Shown here one piece after another: positions 17,723 to 28,065 of a stretch of 64,000 bases of DNA. This stretch comes from an uncultured Eubacteriales bacterium. GTDB lineage: Bacteria > Bacillota > Clostridia > TANB77 > CAG-508. The stretch lies in NCBI GenBank assembly GCA_902787685.1, contig CADAHH010000005.1:1-64000 (forward strand), in the 5' to 3' direction. Made by a program: the position numbers and the translations under genes. Positions within the stretch are counted from its first letter, which is position 1, and the number at the start of each line of letters is the position of its first letter. The notes under the pieces were generated by a model. It saw only the letters and a list, made by a program, of their open reading frames with translations, was not told the origin of the DNA and did no database searches.

Positions 17723-18289
17723 TTATATAGAATTATTAATTTGTCTGTTTTTATGTATTTCACTTGCTTTGTTTAACATTCTAATTTGATCTTTGTCAGT
17801 CAATAATTGTCTTGCTTCTTTGATGTTCACCCATTTTATATTTATAGATTCATTAGATATTTTAAAATCTTTTTTATTTACTATAAACAAAAATTGTATA
17901 TCATAATGATAGTGTTCAGGTTCTTTTTTAGCTTTATTTTCCGGAATCAAATGTACTTCAACATCAAATATTTTTCCACCTAAATCGTCATATTCTGTAA
18001 TTCCACTTTCTTCAGCAACTTCCCTTTTAGCTACATTTAATGTATTGGTTTCGCCATCACTATGACCACCAAAAAACACCCATTTTTTTAGTATTTTGTG
18101 AAAATTTATTAATAAATCTCCATCTTCATGCATTATAACTGCCCCTGCCGTTATATGACCTTTTAAATTAGTTCTACTATAACAATTTTCATTTGTTTTT
18201 AAAAACTTTAAAATTTTTTTCTTATCTTCTATTTCCATTTCATCTTTTGGTGTATATTCTTCTAATTCTTTAATTAAATCAAATTTCAT
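17723..18289 (-). CDS. NUDIX hydrolase
   Basis: 188 residues with a full NUDIX box: GGHSDGETNTLNVAKREVAEESG, seen as GHSDGETNT then REVAEESGI (about residues 75-95). It hydrolyses a nucleoside diphosphate linked to another group; the substrate is not predictable. Likely cotranscribed with the acetyltransferase downstream. Confidence 0.88.
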   Translation of the reverse strand: MKFDLIKELEEYTPKDEMEIEDKKKILKFLKTNENCYSRTNLKGHITAGAVIMHEDGDLLINFHKILKKWVFFGGHSDGETNTLNVAKREVAEESGITEYDDLGGKIFDVEVHLIPENKAKKEPEHYHYDIQFLFIVNKKDFKISNESINIKWVNIKEARQLLTDKDQIRMLNKASEIHKNRQINNSI

Positions 18290-18361
18290 TCTTTATTCCT
18301 CCATGTACTTAACTGCTAAATGAATTATATTAAAAAATGCTAAATTAGTAAAGTTTTTTTA

Positions 18362-18418
18362 TGAATTTTTCATTGGGGACTGTCCCGTTTGCTAAATGGG
18401 ACAGGTTTTAATGAAAAA
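18362..18418. repeat. GGGACTGTCCC-type hairpin (copy 2)
   Basis: aattttcatt...ggggactgtcccgttt pairs with aaatgggacag...aatgaaaaatt around a short loop, between the NUDIX and YolD-like genes. Confidence 0.65.
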
Positions 18419-18422
18419 TTTC

Positions 18423-18855
18423 TCACAAAGTTTTAAACACATCCCCCGAAATATCTATAATATCCTTTATCGGTATTGTTGTTTTATTTTCTAAAATAAT
18501 ATTTTGATTATATAAATCAATTTTTTTAACCACTCCTGTAACTGTTATATATGCTCCGCCATTTTTTATTAAATCAGGAATGAAATATGTAAAAGTAACT
18601 TCAGCTTTTCTATGTAATTGTTTTGTAAGTATATGTATTTTTGCATCTAATATGCTTTTTAATTCATCACCTATATCTATTCTAGATCCTACAGTTCTTG
18701 CTGTTTCTGTAACTAAATCTTCATATCCGAGTTAAAGCTGCAAAAGGAGCAAATTGGCTAGATCTGGCATATAAAGACATTGGTGGATGTTTTTTTGATT
18801 TATGATGGTCCAAATTTATTATATCATCATATTTATGGTCATATTTTAGCTTCAT
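18423..18855 (-). CDS. YolD-like protein, read through a CGGA +1 site
   Basis: YolD-like proteins accompany Y-family polymerases (UvrX/YqjW type) in Firmicutes. The N-terminal part HPPMSLYARSSQFAPFAALT is followed by act CGG ata tga, which would stop. Skipping the C at 18729 gives act gga tat gaa gat, FAALTGYEDLVTETART, the expected family sequence, and opens the frame to 18423 (length 433 = 3n+1, 143 residues). The start ATG overlaps the polymerase stop (taATG), so it is translationally coupled to the polymerase. The gene would look like a pseudogene to standard tools. Confidence 0.85.
18726..18729 (-). other. In-frame CGGA +1 site in the YolD-like gene
   Basis: Reads act C gga tat gaa. Without a shift the ribosome meets TGA two codons later. 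Confidence 0.87.
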
Positions 18856-20351
18856 TATCCTTTATGTCCTCCTATCTGTCCATTTCTTTCAATAGTTGTA
18901 CCACCTTGTACAAAATTCATTCCTTTTAATATTGCATTTTTTCCATATTTAGATTTAATATTAAGTACAGCCTTTTGTAATGATTTTTCTTTTTTTTCTT
19001 GTTCTCTTTGTTTCGAAATTAAGTTATAGTCAATAAACATATTCATTTGCTCAAAAACTTGTATATCTTTATAATTATCTTCATTTACAACATCACAAGC
19101 AGTTAAACTTAATCTCCTAGTAAATAAATTTTTATTTATAATTTTATCATATAATTCTATAAATTTATCTGAAATAATTTTAGTTGATGCAGTTTTATGG
19201 TCTATGTTAATTGTTCCATGCGCATGTTTTGGCACTTCTCTACCATAAAAATCCAATTTAATTTCACCATCATAATTATTTTTCAAGTTACTTACATCAT
19301 ATCCAATTTCTAATACAAGCTTACTTGTTATTAAATTTTTATTAACTAAATCAAGTGATAAAAGCTCTGCCATTTCTTTAATTATTAGTCTTGTTTGCTC
19401 ATAATTATATGGTTCTTTTAATACTTGTCCTGAACTTAAACTATTTGATACTGGCTTATATGATTTGACACTTTCAATTGTACAGGGCTCATAACCCCAA
19501 GCGTGGTCTATAAGTAATTCTGCATTAATGCCAAATAATTTAAATAATTTCTCATCATTTTTGGTAGATTGTCTTGCAACATCTCCCATTGTAAACATAC
19601 CATTTTTTTCTAATTTTTGAGATATTCCCTTCCCAACTCTCCAAAAATCAGTTAGAGGTCTATGGCTCCATAAGAACTTTCTATAAGAAATTTCATCAAG
19701 CCCTGCAATTCTTACTCCATATTTATCAGCATCTACATGTTTTGCAACAATATCCATTGCAACTTTTGCAAGGTACATATTTGTACCAATCCCAACTGTT
19801 GCTGTAATTCCTGTTTCATCTAAAACATCTTGAATGACTTTTGTTGCAAGCTCTCTAGGAGTGCAATTATATGATTGAAGATAATGTGTAATATCTATAA
19901 AAACCTCATCTATTGAATAAACATATATATCCTCCATAGAAAACCATTTTAAATAAATATTTACAATTTTTGTACTATATTCCATATAATATTTCATTCG
20001 AGGTGGTGCAACAATATAAGCTAATTCTAAATCATTATTATTTCTTAAAGCTATGTCATCATAACTTGTACAAGTAAATGTATGATTAGGACTGTTTAAC
20101 TTTCTTTGTAGGTTTATCTCTTTTACCTTTTGTACTACTTCATATAACCTTGCTCTACCTGGTATTCCATATTGTTTTAAAGATGGACTTACTGCCAAAC
20201 ATATTGTTTTTTCAGTTCGACTACTATCTGCAACTACTAAATTCGTTGTTAATGGATTTAATCCTCTTTCCCTACATTCAACAGAAGCATAAAAGCTCTT
20301 TAAATCAATAGCTATGTATATATGCTCGTATTTAATTTTCTGGCTATTCAA
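18855..20351 (-). CDS. Y-family DNA polymerase (UvrX/YqjW type)
   Basis: 498-residue translesion polymerase. Palm motifs are YIAIDLKSFYASVE at the N-terminus and YSIDEVFIDIT near residue 148, holding the catalytic acidic residues. A thumb HhH region (WRVGKGISQKLEKNGMFTMGD) and little-finger domain follow. The start is a TTG at 20351 with GGAGGTG seven bases upstream. It overlaps the YolD-like gene by one base. Likely damage-induced, but I saw no clear LexA box. Confidence 0.92.
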   Translation of the reverse strand: MNSQKIKYEHIYIAIDLKSFYASVECRERGLNPLTTNLVVADSSRTEKTICLAVSPSLKQYGIPGRARLYEVVQKVKEINLQRKLNSPNHTFTCTSYDDIALRNNNDLELAYIVAPPRMKYYMEYSTKIVNIYLKWFSMEDIYVYSIDEVFIDITHYLQSYNCTPRELATKVIQDVLDETGITATVGIGTNMYLAKVAMDIVAKHVDADKYGVRIAGLDEISYRKFLWSHRPLTDFWRVGKGISQKLEKNGMFTMGDVARQSTKNDEKLFKLFGINAELLIDHAWGYEPCTIESVKSYKPVSNSLSSGQVLKEPYNYEQTRLIIKEMAELLSLDLVNKNLITSKLVLEIGYDVSNLKNNYDGEIKLDFYGREVPKHAHGTINIDHKTASTKIISDKFIELYDKIINKNLFTRRLSLTACDVVNEDNYKDIQVFEQMNMFIDYNLISKQREQEKKEKSLQKAVLNIKSKYGKNAILKGMNFVQGGTTIERNGQIGGHKG

Positions 20352-20433
20352 TTATTTCACCTCCCAAACTATCGTTCTTAAATTGTATTCTATCATAAAA
20401 ATTTTAATTTGTAAACACTTGTTTGAGATTTTG

Positions 20434-20463
20434 AAAAAAAGATGCTGTTTTAAAGCATCTTTT
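20434..20463 (-). terminator. Terminator at the end of the sugar dehydrogenase gene
   Basis: Arms aaagatgct and agcatcttt with a T run on the minus strand; the hairpin spans the stop codon of the gene ending at 20450. Confidence 0.8.
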
Positions 20464-21196
20464 GATTTTCATTAAATTCAATTATACTTTTTAATAATTG
20501 CATATCATATTGATTAGCAATAGCTGGTACATCTTTATTTAAACAATGACTATCCCAATAAGGTGTATCTTCATATACAAAAGTATGTGATGGATTTACT
20601 CTAGGATCTAATATAAACAATTCCCTTAATTCACTATAGTTTATTTTTTCTTTCTTACACACATTGTAAAAAGCTTGACAAAAGCTTACTTTAGTAGCCA
20701 AGAATGAATTTTCCATAAATTTTGAAAGTTCAGCAACCTTTGGCTCTACAATTTTGAATTGATGCCTTCCATCATAACAAGGTAATAGTATTTGTATAAT
20801 TTCTTCACAATCTGATTTTTCTCCTCCTAGTATTGTAAAATCAAAAGAATAATTAGAGCAATGTTTAGTATTTCCATTATATTCAGGACTAAAAACTATT
20901 CTTTTTCCTGTTTTCTCTGATAATTTTTTCACTGTACCTACAGGACAGGATGATTTTATGCAATAAATCTCACAATTATAATCATTAATACTATTTATAA
21001 CTTCCACAATATCTAATGTACCATCTTTCTGCAAAGGAGTATCTACACATATAAAGCCCAAATCATAATGTATATCTCTCATAGTATTAACATCTTTTTT
21101 ATATTTATCAACTATATCTGGCTTTAAGGCTTCAAATTCTTTTTCTAAATTACTTCCTACTACTCCATAACCGATAATTAAAATATTTTTATTCAT
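20450..21196 (-). CDS. Short UDP-glucose/GDP-mannose dehydrogenase-like protein
   Basis: 248 residues with an N-terminal NAD-binding motif (ILIIGYGVVGSNLE), VDTPLQKDGTLD, KSSCPVGTV, FSPEYNG and the central ELSKFMENSFLATKVSFCQAFYNVC helix of sugar-nucleotide 6-dehydrogenases. It is much shorter than the usual 400-450 residues and lacks the C-terminal UDP-binding domain, although DPRVNPSHTFV could be a shortened active-site region. It may act on a different sugar nucleotide. It follows the glycosyltransferase gene with about 40 bases between them. Confidence 0.75.
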   Translation of the reverse strand: MNKNILIIGYGVVGSNLEKEFEALKPDIVDKYKKDVNTMRDIHYDLGFICVDTPLQKDGTLDIVEVINSINDYNCEIYCIKSSCPVGTVKKLSEKTGKRIVFSPEYNGNTKHCSNYSFDFTILGGEKSDCEEIIQILLPCYDGRHQFKIVEPKVAELSKFMENSFLATKVSFCQAFYNVCKKEKINYSELRELFILDPRVNPSHTFVYEDTPYWDSHCLNKDVPAIANQYDMQLLKSIIEFNENQKML

Positions 21197-21237
21197 AATT
21201 TGTACTTCCTTAAAAATTATATATTTTTGAACTTATG

Positions 21238-22122
21238 TTATTTATCCATTATTTGCTTTAACAACGTAGCTAAAATACCTAGTGAAAATATTATTAAAGA
21301 TACAAGTAGTCCTCCTATACCTAAAATATATCCAGCATTAATTCTTGCAAAATGTGAAAACATAAATCCTATAGCAGCTAGAAGTATGCATATAAGTGTT
21401 AAATGTGTAAATATTTTAAGTGGATTATAATATATTCCGGCTTCCAATATGTATCTCATAGATTTTATTGAATCTCTTAAAAACTTTACCTTTGTTTTAC
21501 CTTCTCGTTTATTATATGAAATATCTACATAGCATACTGTTAAATCATTCATAAGATACGCCAAAGTTTGCGAGGTAGTAAAACTAAAGGTGTTGCAAAG
21601 TCTCGGAAAATATTTCATAACTGTCGTTCTATCAAATACCCTAAGTCCAGAGTTTATATCTTTTATTTTCTTTCCAGATACAAATTCTACAAACTTCTTT
21701 AATATTTTTCTAAATATATTTTTTAAAATAGATTCTTTATAGTATTTACCGTTTCTTGCTCCAACAACAAGGTCATAACCTTTTTCTTTTCTTTGCAACA
21801 TTTTAGGAACATAAGAAAATGGATAAGTTAAATCTGCATCAATTATTACAATAGTTTCATTATTAGCATAAGCTATTCCTTTTTTTAGTGAATACCCATA
21901 TCCCATATTTTGTGGATTACTTAATATTATGATTTCATGTTTACTAGCTTCTTCTTTTGTATTATCTGTTGACCCATCGTCTACAACAATAATTTCAGAT
22001 TCTTCATAAATATCATTTTCTTTCATTATTCTTTTTATTTCTTCTATAGTCTTGCTTATAGCTTTTTCTTCATTATATGCTGGAATTACGACTGATATCT
22101 TTGTTTTCAATATTTTCACCAC
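21238..22122 (-). CDS. Family 2 glycosyltransferase (dolichyl-phosphate-mannose-synthase type)
   Basis: 294 residues: ISVVIPAYNEEKAI at the N-terminus, VVDDGSTDNT, IIDADLTYP (the DxD-type metal site), INSGLRVF, and two C-terminal membrane helices. Likely transfers a sugar to a lipid carrier. Its start lies inside the end of the membrane protein gene (50-base overlap), so the two are coupled and probably work on the same envelope glycan. Confidence 0.9.
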   Translation of the reverse strand: MVKILKTKISVVIPAYNEEKAISKTIEEIKRIMKENDIYEESEIIVVDDGSTDNTKEEASKHEIIILSNPQNMGYGYSLKKGIAYANNETIVIIDADLTYPFSYVPKMLQRKEKGYDLVVGARNGKYYKESILKNIFRKILKKFVEFVSGKKIKDINSGLRVFDRTTVMKYFPRLCNTFSFTTSQTLAYLMNDLTVCYVDISYNKREGKTKVKFLRDSIKSMRYILEAGIYYNPLKIFTHLTLICILLAAIGFMFSHFARINAGYILGIGGLLVSLIIFSLGILATLLKQIMDK

Positions 22123-23728
22123 TTTCTAACAATTTAATAGTATTATTTTCATGTCCTTTTTTCTTTAAATTTTCAAATAGTCTATATATATTTAAAAATA
22201 TAAAAATAGTTTGTAATATGTATATATCGCATAAATAGCAGTATCTAATAGCACAAAAAGCTGTTGTATGAGTATATGTCACTCCACATATGATTAATAA
22301 ATACGATATAAAAACAATATAAATAATTAAATTAAGTTTATCTTTAATTACAATATTTTTCAAAAAAATAATTAATGAAAATATTCCAAAAATAATTGTA
22401 GAAAAGACATATATATTTTTTATAAATTCAATTCCAATGATATTTCTATCAATTAAATTTTCAGCATTATGATAATCTGCATAAATAATCGAATATGCAT
22501 TAGTTTTTTTATCATAATGATATTCCTTACTTATAGCATCTTCACTAAATGTTTTCATATTTTTATAACTTGCTGTATAACAAATTGCTTTAAGTAAATT
22601 CTTTGGAAATTCTTTTATTTCATTACCTGTTGGAATATTTAAAAATAGTGATTGAGATGAAATCTCCTTTTCCAATTTGCCTTCTTCAAATAACTTATCT
22701 AATTCATCACTTAAATTTTTGTAGTATTCATTTGCTTCTTTACCACTTTGAAAATTGTTTTTTTGATATATCCAATTTCTTAAATACCATACTATATTTC
22801 CATTTGTTATTTCTTGATTTTTTTCAACTAACAGATTATATCTATTGTCTATTTGTGTTTTTGTAAAATCAAATACTTTAGAATTCTCTGCAAGCTTATA
22901 AAATGTACTCTTTGTAATGGCTATATTATCTTTTTTTTCATCATCTTTTATTTGAAGTATTTTAATATAAGCTTTTTTAAAATTAGAGTTACGCAACTCG
23001 TCATACGTATAAATTCCATATTTAAAATAATTAACACAAGATACTAAATTTAAATTTAATAGTATAATTAATATAGTAGTAGCATAAATAATATAGTTTT
23101 TTCTGTTTGTGTTTTTTAAAATTTTGTAAATAATAAGTATTATAAATATTATAATTGCCCAAATACTATCTTCTTTAGTCAATAGCATCACTGACATTAT
23201 AAACCCTAAAATAATATAGTTCAATATATTTGTTTTTTCTTCATATATTATTTTTAGAATTATGCCTAGAAAAAATAAAAGCTCTATATACAATACTGAG
23301 TTACGGTATACTCTCTGAAAAGCATCACTTGAGTAGCTTATTGGATTAAATAATAAAAATAAAAATAAAGTTGTTAATATGATTCTATTTTTAATTACTT
23401 TTTTCGCAGAAAGCATAAAAAAAGAACACGCACTTATATATAATAATGTTAAAGCTGAACTAAAAGGTATTTTAATTGTTCGTACAATTGCTAAAATAAG
23501 TGGAAATACTATGCCTTTTATTAGTGTCAAGTCACAGTAATTCCCAAGATATTTTCCTCGCATAATGTATGATGATAGATTAATCATTAATCTATCATCA
23601 TATCTTAAATTTTCTAGGTAAAAAACGGGTAATTTAAAAGTCATTAAAAACCTTATTACAATTACAATAATCAAAAGCATTTTCAAAATTAGTTTTATTA
23701 ATTTTGTTTTATTAGTTCTAAAAATCAT
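22073..23728 (-). CDS. Polytopic membrane protein, possible glycosyl transfer or polymer role
   Basis: 551 residues with about ten hydrophobic segments and one large soluble loop (about residues 225-390). No catalytic motif is clear. Coupling to a lipid-type glycosyltransferase suggests a role in envelope glycan assembly, like GtrC-type or PMT-like proteins, but this is inference from context. I do not recognise a family. Confidence 0.6.
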   Translation of the reverse strand: MIFRTNKTKLIKLILKMLLIIVIVIRFLMTFKLPVFYLENLRYDDRLMINLSSYIMRGKYLGNYCDLTLIKGIVFPLILAIVRTIKIPFSSALTLLYISACSFFMLSAKKVIKNRIILTTLFLFLLFNPISYSSDAFQRVYRNSVLYIELLFFLGIILKIIYEEKTNILNYIILGFIMSVMLLTKEDSIWAIIIFIILIIYKILKNTNRKNYIIYATTILIILLNLNLVSCVNYFKYGIYTYDELRNSNFKKAYIKILQIKDDEKKDNIAITKSTFYKLAENSKVFDFTKTQIDNRYNLLVEKNQEITNGNIVWYLRNWIYQKNNFQSGKEANEYYKNLSDELDKLFEEGKLEKEISSQSLFLNIPTGNEIKEFPKNLLKAICYTASYKNMKTFSEDAISKEYHYDKKTNAYSIIYADYHNAENLIDRNIIGIEFIKNIYVFSTIIFGIFSLIIFLKNIVIKDKLNLIIYIVFISYLLIICGVTYTHTTAFCAIRYCYLCDIYILQTIFIFLNIYRLFENLKKKGHENNTIKLLESGENIENKDISRNSSI

Positions 23729-23766
23729 CGTATAATCACCAAAAATTTATTTAATATGTATTAGAA

Positions 23767-25303
23767 TTAGTCTAAACTAGAAATAGGAACTTCAATTACA
23801 GGTCGTAGTCCGAGCTAAAATACCAGAACCGCATCCATAACGGCAAATATAATTCTCATCACTTTTATATAAAATATAAGCTGGAGGTCCGTACCCCGAT
23901 ACCTCTGAATAAGCATTGCCTGAATCAGTCCAAAAAGGTGTATGCAAACAAAGATATGCAGGAAAATTAGATGTCAGAAAATAAGTTCCTTCCCCGTAAA
24001 CAGAATAAGTACTCTTATCAAATCTAAGATCTTCAAAATCAGAAAGATTTAGCAATCCACCTTTAGATATTGGTTTTCCCCATCTAGTTTGTAATTCATT
24101 TACATAGTTGTCAACTAAAGCTTTTATGCTTGCATTAGCATATTCATCAGTTTCATCTTCTTCATCAAATTTAATAGTATTTGCATTTTGGCTTTGCCTA
24201 TATGTTGTTGTATTTACATTAAGTGCTGTAATTAGTTTAAGATTATTTCCATTTCTTCCAATAACATAAAAATCTTCACCAGCTATTACTATTTTCTTGT
24301 TTATATTGTATAATTCATCAATTCCTAATTTGTCTTTTGAAACGACAATTACAGGACGTAATCCATACTTAGCAGTGGTCTCTCCATTAGCAACGCTATA
24401 ATTATATATACTTACAGGACAAAAATCGTTTCCAGTTGCACTTGCATAAATAGCATCTCTAGATCCTGTCCAATAAGCATCGTGGTCACTAATAAAAGAA
24501 GGAACTGAAGATAAGTCCGCATTTCCACACCATGCATTTCCTTCGGATACAGTTACTCCCATATCTTCTAAGTCTTCAAAAGTCAATAATCTAACCTGTT
24601 CAAAGCTTTTTTTCCATTTTGTTTGCAATGTATTTGCATAACTATCCACTAAATCTTTTATTGTAGCATTTACATATACATCTGTTTTTGTATCTGATTC
24701 ATCAAAATATACAGTACCGGCAGTTAATTTTTGAGCATTACTTGATGGATCTACATTTAAGACAGCAATCATTTTAACTGTACTAGAATTTTCATCACTA
24801 TTTTCTATTACATAAAAATATTCTCCAGCAATTTCAATCGTATCACCTATCGAAAATGATTTTTTTACAATTGAAGTTTCTTCTAATTTTGAAATATCAA
24901 TACTTCCTCCGTTGACATCTATTATAATCTCATATCCTTTATATTGAACCTCAATATTAGATCCATTCAAAGTCGCTGTTGCTGAGTCATCGGCTTTTTT
25001 TAATTCGGTTTGTAAAGCTGCTGATTTTTCTTCATTAGTCCATCTGTTTGTTATTCCATCTATTTGGACTCCATTCCATGCAATTTCCACCTCTTCTTTT
25101 GCGCTTTCCTCTCTTGCAATCTCACTAGCATGTCCAGCTCTTTTTAAAATTGAATTATCCCCTGAAAGCATTACTATAGCAACTCCTGCTAAAATTAGCA
25201 ATATAATTGTAACAACAAGTGCTATTAAAGTTATACCAGTATTAGCTTTTGGATGTGTCAAGTAATCGTTTGCAATACTCCTTAATGTTGATTTTTTGTT
25301 CAT
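23767..25303 (-). CDS. Type IV pilin-like protein with two repeats, read through a CGGA +1 site
   Basis: A prepilin-type N-terminus (residues about 20-45, GITLIALVVTIILLILAG) is followed by two homologous extracellular repeats of about 170 residues, each with (E/V)IAGE(Y/D)FYVI, a KLTAGTVYFDE-like block and a WTGS/WTDS block. Repeat 1 ends KYGLRPVIVV. Repeat 2 reads gct CGG act acg in the direct frame and stops; skipping the C at 23812 gives gct gga cta cga cct gta att, AGLRPVIEVPISSLD, matching repeat 1. The stop is then at 23767 (length 1537 = 3n+1, 511 residues). Probably surface exposed. Confidence 0.88.
23809..23812 (-). other. In-frame CGGA +1 site in the pilin-like gene
   Basis: Reads gct C gga cta cga. 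The restored glycine aligns with the glycine of YGLRPVI in the protein's own first repeat. Confidence 0.88.
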
Positions 25304-25349
25304 TTTTTTTTCCTCCTTCGTTTGTATAAAAGATAAAATTTATACAAAT

Positions 25350-25379
25350 ATAATATAAGTTTTTTATGAATTTTGTCAA
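25350..25379 (-). promoter_or_regulatory. Promoter of the pilin-like gene
   Basis: Minus strand -35 TTGACA (25374-25379), 18-base spacer, -10 TATTAT (25350-25355). The rest of the 25304-25583 gap, between divergent genes, shows no further feature apart from a possible mother-cell-type CATAATAT box near 25515 for ytxC. Confidence 0.6.
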
Positions 25380-25583
25380 TGATTTTTGACATTTTTTTCT
25401 ACTTTTTTTTTATGAAAAAAAAGTAACTCCATCACCTTTTTCCACCCTTTTTACATTTTTCCATTTTTCCACCAACCGCTCCCAATTTAAACAGTGACAA
25501 TATTTTTCTATTCGCATAATATAGTGTATAAGTTTTATGCTTTTAGTAGATAATATAGTAAAAACAAGAAAGGGTCGTGAAAT

Positions 25584-26390
25584 ATGAAAACTATTTGTAT
25601 TAAAACAAATAATGAAAATGCAATAGAGTATCTACTAAAAATGCTTAAAGACTATAATTTAGAAGATGTTTATTTTTCATGTAAAAAATTTAAAGTTTTT
25701 AAGAATATATTTATTCATTATAAAGGTTCGAATTTAAAAATTTTTTTATTCAATATTTCAGAAATTCTTTCTTTTTTGATATTAGAACTCTATGAAAAAG
25801 ATATAGTAAGTAGAATACTTTCCACCGATTACTTTTATTTTAATCAAGCTGAAAAAAAAGAAATCTTACTAAAATTTGATGATTTAAACTATGAAGATAG
25901 AGAGACTATTGCCTACAAAGAAGAAAAACTATCCAAAATATTTTTTGATTTATTAGAACAAAACAATAAACTATATCTAAAGGGCGTTATAACCTTTAGA
26001 CTTTCTGATTATATACACAAATTACAAAATCAAGTTGACTCTGCAGTAAATCAATACTTAATAGAAAAAGAGTATAATGAATTTGTTTCTTTATTAAGAA
26101 TATATATAAATACAGAACATTGTAAAACTAATTTGGTACATTTAATATATAACGATGGCTCTCCCACTTTACTTGATGAAAATAAAAAAATCATAAAAAC
26201 TGATTCTAATATATTAAATGCCAAATATTTATCAGATATTACATTTTCTGATTGTGATATTGCTCTTAATACTTTATTAAACTTAATTCCAAAAAAAATC
26301 TACCTACATCTAATTGATAATAAAATTGATGAATTTATAACTACTTTGAAACTAATATTTGAAAATAGAATAGTTTTATGTACAGACTAG
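25584..26390 (+). CDS. ytxC: YtxC-like sporulation protein
   Basis: 268 residues resembling the YtxC family. The most typical parts are the KGVITFRLSDYIHKLQ segment (about residues 133-148), the following EKEYNEFVSLLRIYI helix, and the LIYNDGSPTLLDENKKII block. The mother-cell regulation and unknown function are family knowledge. It has an AGAAAGG-type site and stands alone, divergent from the pilin-like gene. Confidence 0.78.
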   Translation: MKTICIKTNNENAIEYLLKMLKDYNLEDVYFSCKKFKVFKNIFIHYKGSNLKIFLFNISEILSFLILELYEKDIVSRILSTDYFYFNQAEKKEILLKFDDLNYEDRETIAYKEEKLSKIFFDLLEQNNKLYLKGVITFRLSDYIHKLQNQVDSAVNQYLIEKEYNEFVSLLRIYINTEHCKTNLVHLIYNDGSPTLLDENKKIIKTDSNILNAKYLSDITFSDCDIALNTLLNLIPKKIYLHLIDNKIDEFITTLKLIFENRIVLCTD

Positions 26391-26700
26391 TGTGGTAAAT
26401 TGGGACCGGGTATTTTTTTTACACCAATGAAAATAACTAATCCTGTTTAACCGCACATCATTTTTAAAATCCTATGGTACCCCCTTTAGGGATACCCACC
26501 ATACGGATTTTAAAAACGATATGCTGACGCGGATTAGTTATTTTTTAATAAATGTGCAAAAAATACCCGGTCCCAATTTACCAATGTGCAAAAAATACCC
26601 GGTCCCAATTTACCAATGTGCAAAAAATACCCGGTCCCAATTTACCAATGTGCAAAAAATACCTGGTCCCAATTTACATATTGTCAAAAATCTCCGGTAC
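26391..26700. repeat. Repeat cluster upstream of spoVB
   Basis: Four direct copies of a 32-base unit (aatgtgcaaaaaataccc, ggtcccaatttacc) start at 26551, 26583, 26615 and 26647; the last has a one-base change. An inverted copy (ggtaaattgggaccgggta) lies at 26393. Between them is a palindromic element with arms aataactaatcc and ggattagttatt (26428-26545) and an inner aaaatcc/ggatttt stem. A related gggaccgggtactttttt piece recurs at 34289. Confidence 0.85.
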
Positions 26701-26739
26701 CTGTGACATATTTCTTATTTCACCCTAATACATTTTACT

Positions 26740-28057
26740 ATGAAAAAATTTAAAGTGTTTTTGCTGAATTCTTTGATTATGGTTATAAGTTCATTTGTAT
26801 TACAAATTATTAGGCTTGTGTTTAATATATATGTTTCAAATCATATTAGTCGTGAAGCCTTAGGTGTTTTTCAATTAATAATGACTACCTATATGTTTGG
26901 AATTACCTTAGCTGCATCACGGAATTAACATTACTTCCACTCGTATAGTTTCAGAAGAATTGGCTTTTGGAAATGATTTTGGTATTAAAAAGTCTATCAA
27001 AAAATGTATTATTGTTAGCTTGATGTTTGGAACAATATCAGGTATAGCATTTTCCCTATGTTCAAATTTTATAATCAAAGTGTGCCTACATAATAAAATT
27101 GGTAAAGATATAATTTATTTAATTGCTGTTGCACTCCCTATGATTGCAATTTCTAGTTGCATTTCTGGATATTTTACAGCTGTTAGAAGAGTTTATAAAT
27201 CTGTAATTGCAAATTTTTTAGAATATGTTGCTAAAATAATTATTACTATTTTTTTACTAAAAAAATATATACCTTTAGGTAATATTGAAGGTATATGTTT
27301 TGCATTAATTTTAGGAGATGTACTTTCAGAAGTATGTTCTTTTACATATAATATTTTTGTTTTTGTATTTGATCTAAATATGCATTTTGGAAACAACTTT
27401 AAAAATAGAAATTCTTATTTATATAGAATCTTTAGAATTCTAATGCCAATTAGCCTTACCTCTTACATACGTTCTGGATTATCAACTTTTAAACAATTAC
27501 TTATTCCATCTAGTTTAGAAAAAAATGGTTTAAATTGTGACAAAGCCTTAGCAGATTATGGAACAATTACTGGTATGGCTATGCCTGTTGTAATGTTTCC
27601 AGCAACTTTTTTATATGCAATATCAGGGCTTTTAATTCCCGAATTTTCAAGATATTATGTTAAAAAGGATAATACTAAAATAAAAAAATACTCCCATAAA
27701 CTTATATTTGGAGCATTTTCATTTTCTTTGTTTTTTAGTATCATCTTTTTATTGTTTGGAAACAAACTAGCCGAACTTATTTACAAAGATGCTACTATAG
27801 GATTTTATATAAAAGTATTTGCTCTACTTTTACCTTTTATGTATGTTGATATTGTTATAGATAGTATTTTAAAGGGATTGGATGCACAAGTAAGTGTCTT
27901 ATACATAAACATACTAGATTTACTTGTTAGTATTAGCTTTATTTTTTTCTTTGTTCCAATGTTTGGAATCAAAGGATTTATTGCTTCAATATTTGCAAGT
28001 GAGATATTAAATTTTGCTTTAAGCTTAAAAAAGTTATTTGAAATAGAGCATTCTTGA
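26740..28057 (+). CDS. spoVB: SpoVB-like sporulation flippase, read through a CGGA +1 site
   Basis: MATE/MurJ-like polytopic membrane protein needed for spore cortex synthesis in relatives. The N-terminal frame reads ...FGITLAAS and then CGG aat taa. Skipping the C at 26920 gives tca gga att aac att act, SGINITSTRIVSEELAFG, the expected loop and helix start, and the frame continues to 28057 (length 1318 = 3n+1, 438 residues). Later landmarks: SCISGYFTAVRR and GTITGMAMPVVMFPATFLYAISGLLIPE. The ATG has no strong ribosome binding site, so the start is uncertain. Confidence 0.88.
26920..26923 (+). other. In-frame CGGA +1 site in spoVB
   Basis: Reads tca C gga att aac. TAA follows after one codon in the unshifted frame. 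This is the only example on the plus strand in the window. Confidence 0.88.
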
Positions 28058-28065
28058 GAATACAA

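Noticed and set aside
26521..26706. ORF made of CAKNTRSQFTNVQKIPGPN-like repeats
   Set aside because: It is the 32-bp tandem repeat read in different frames; no ribosome site or family.
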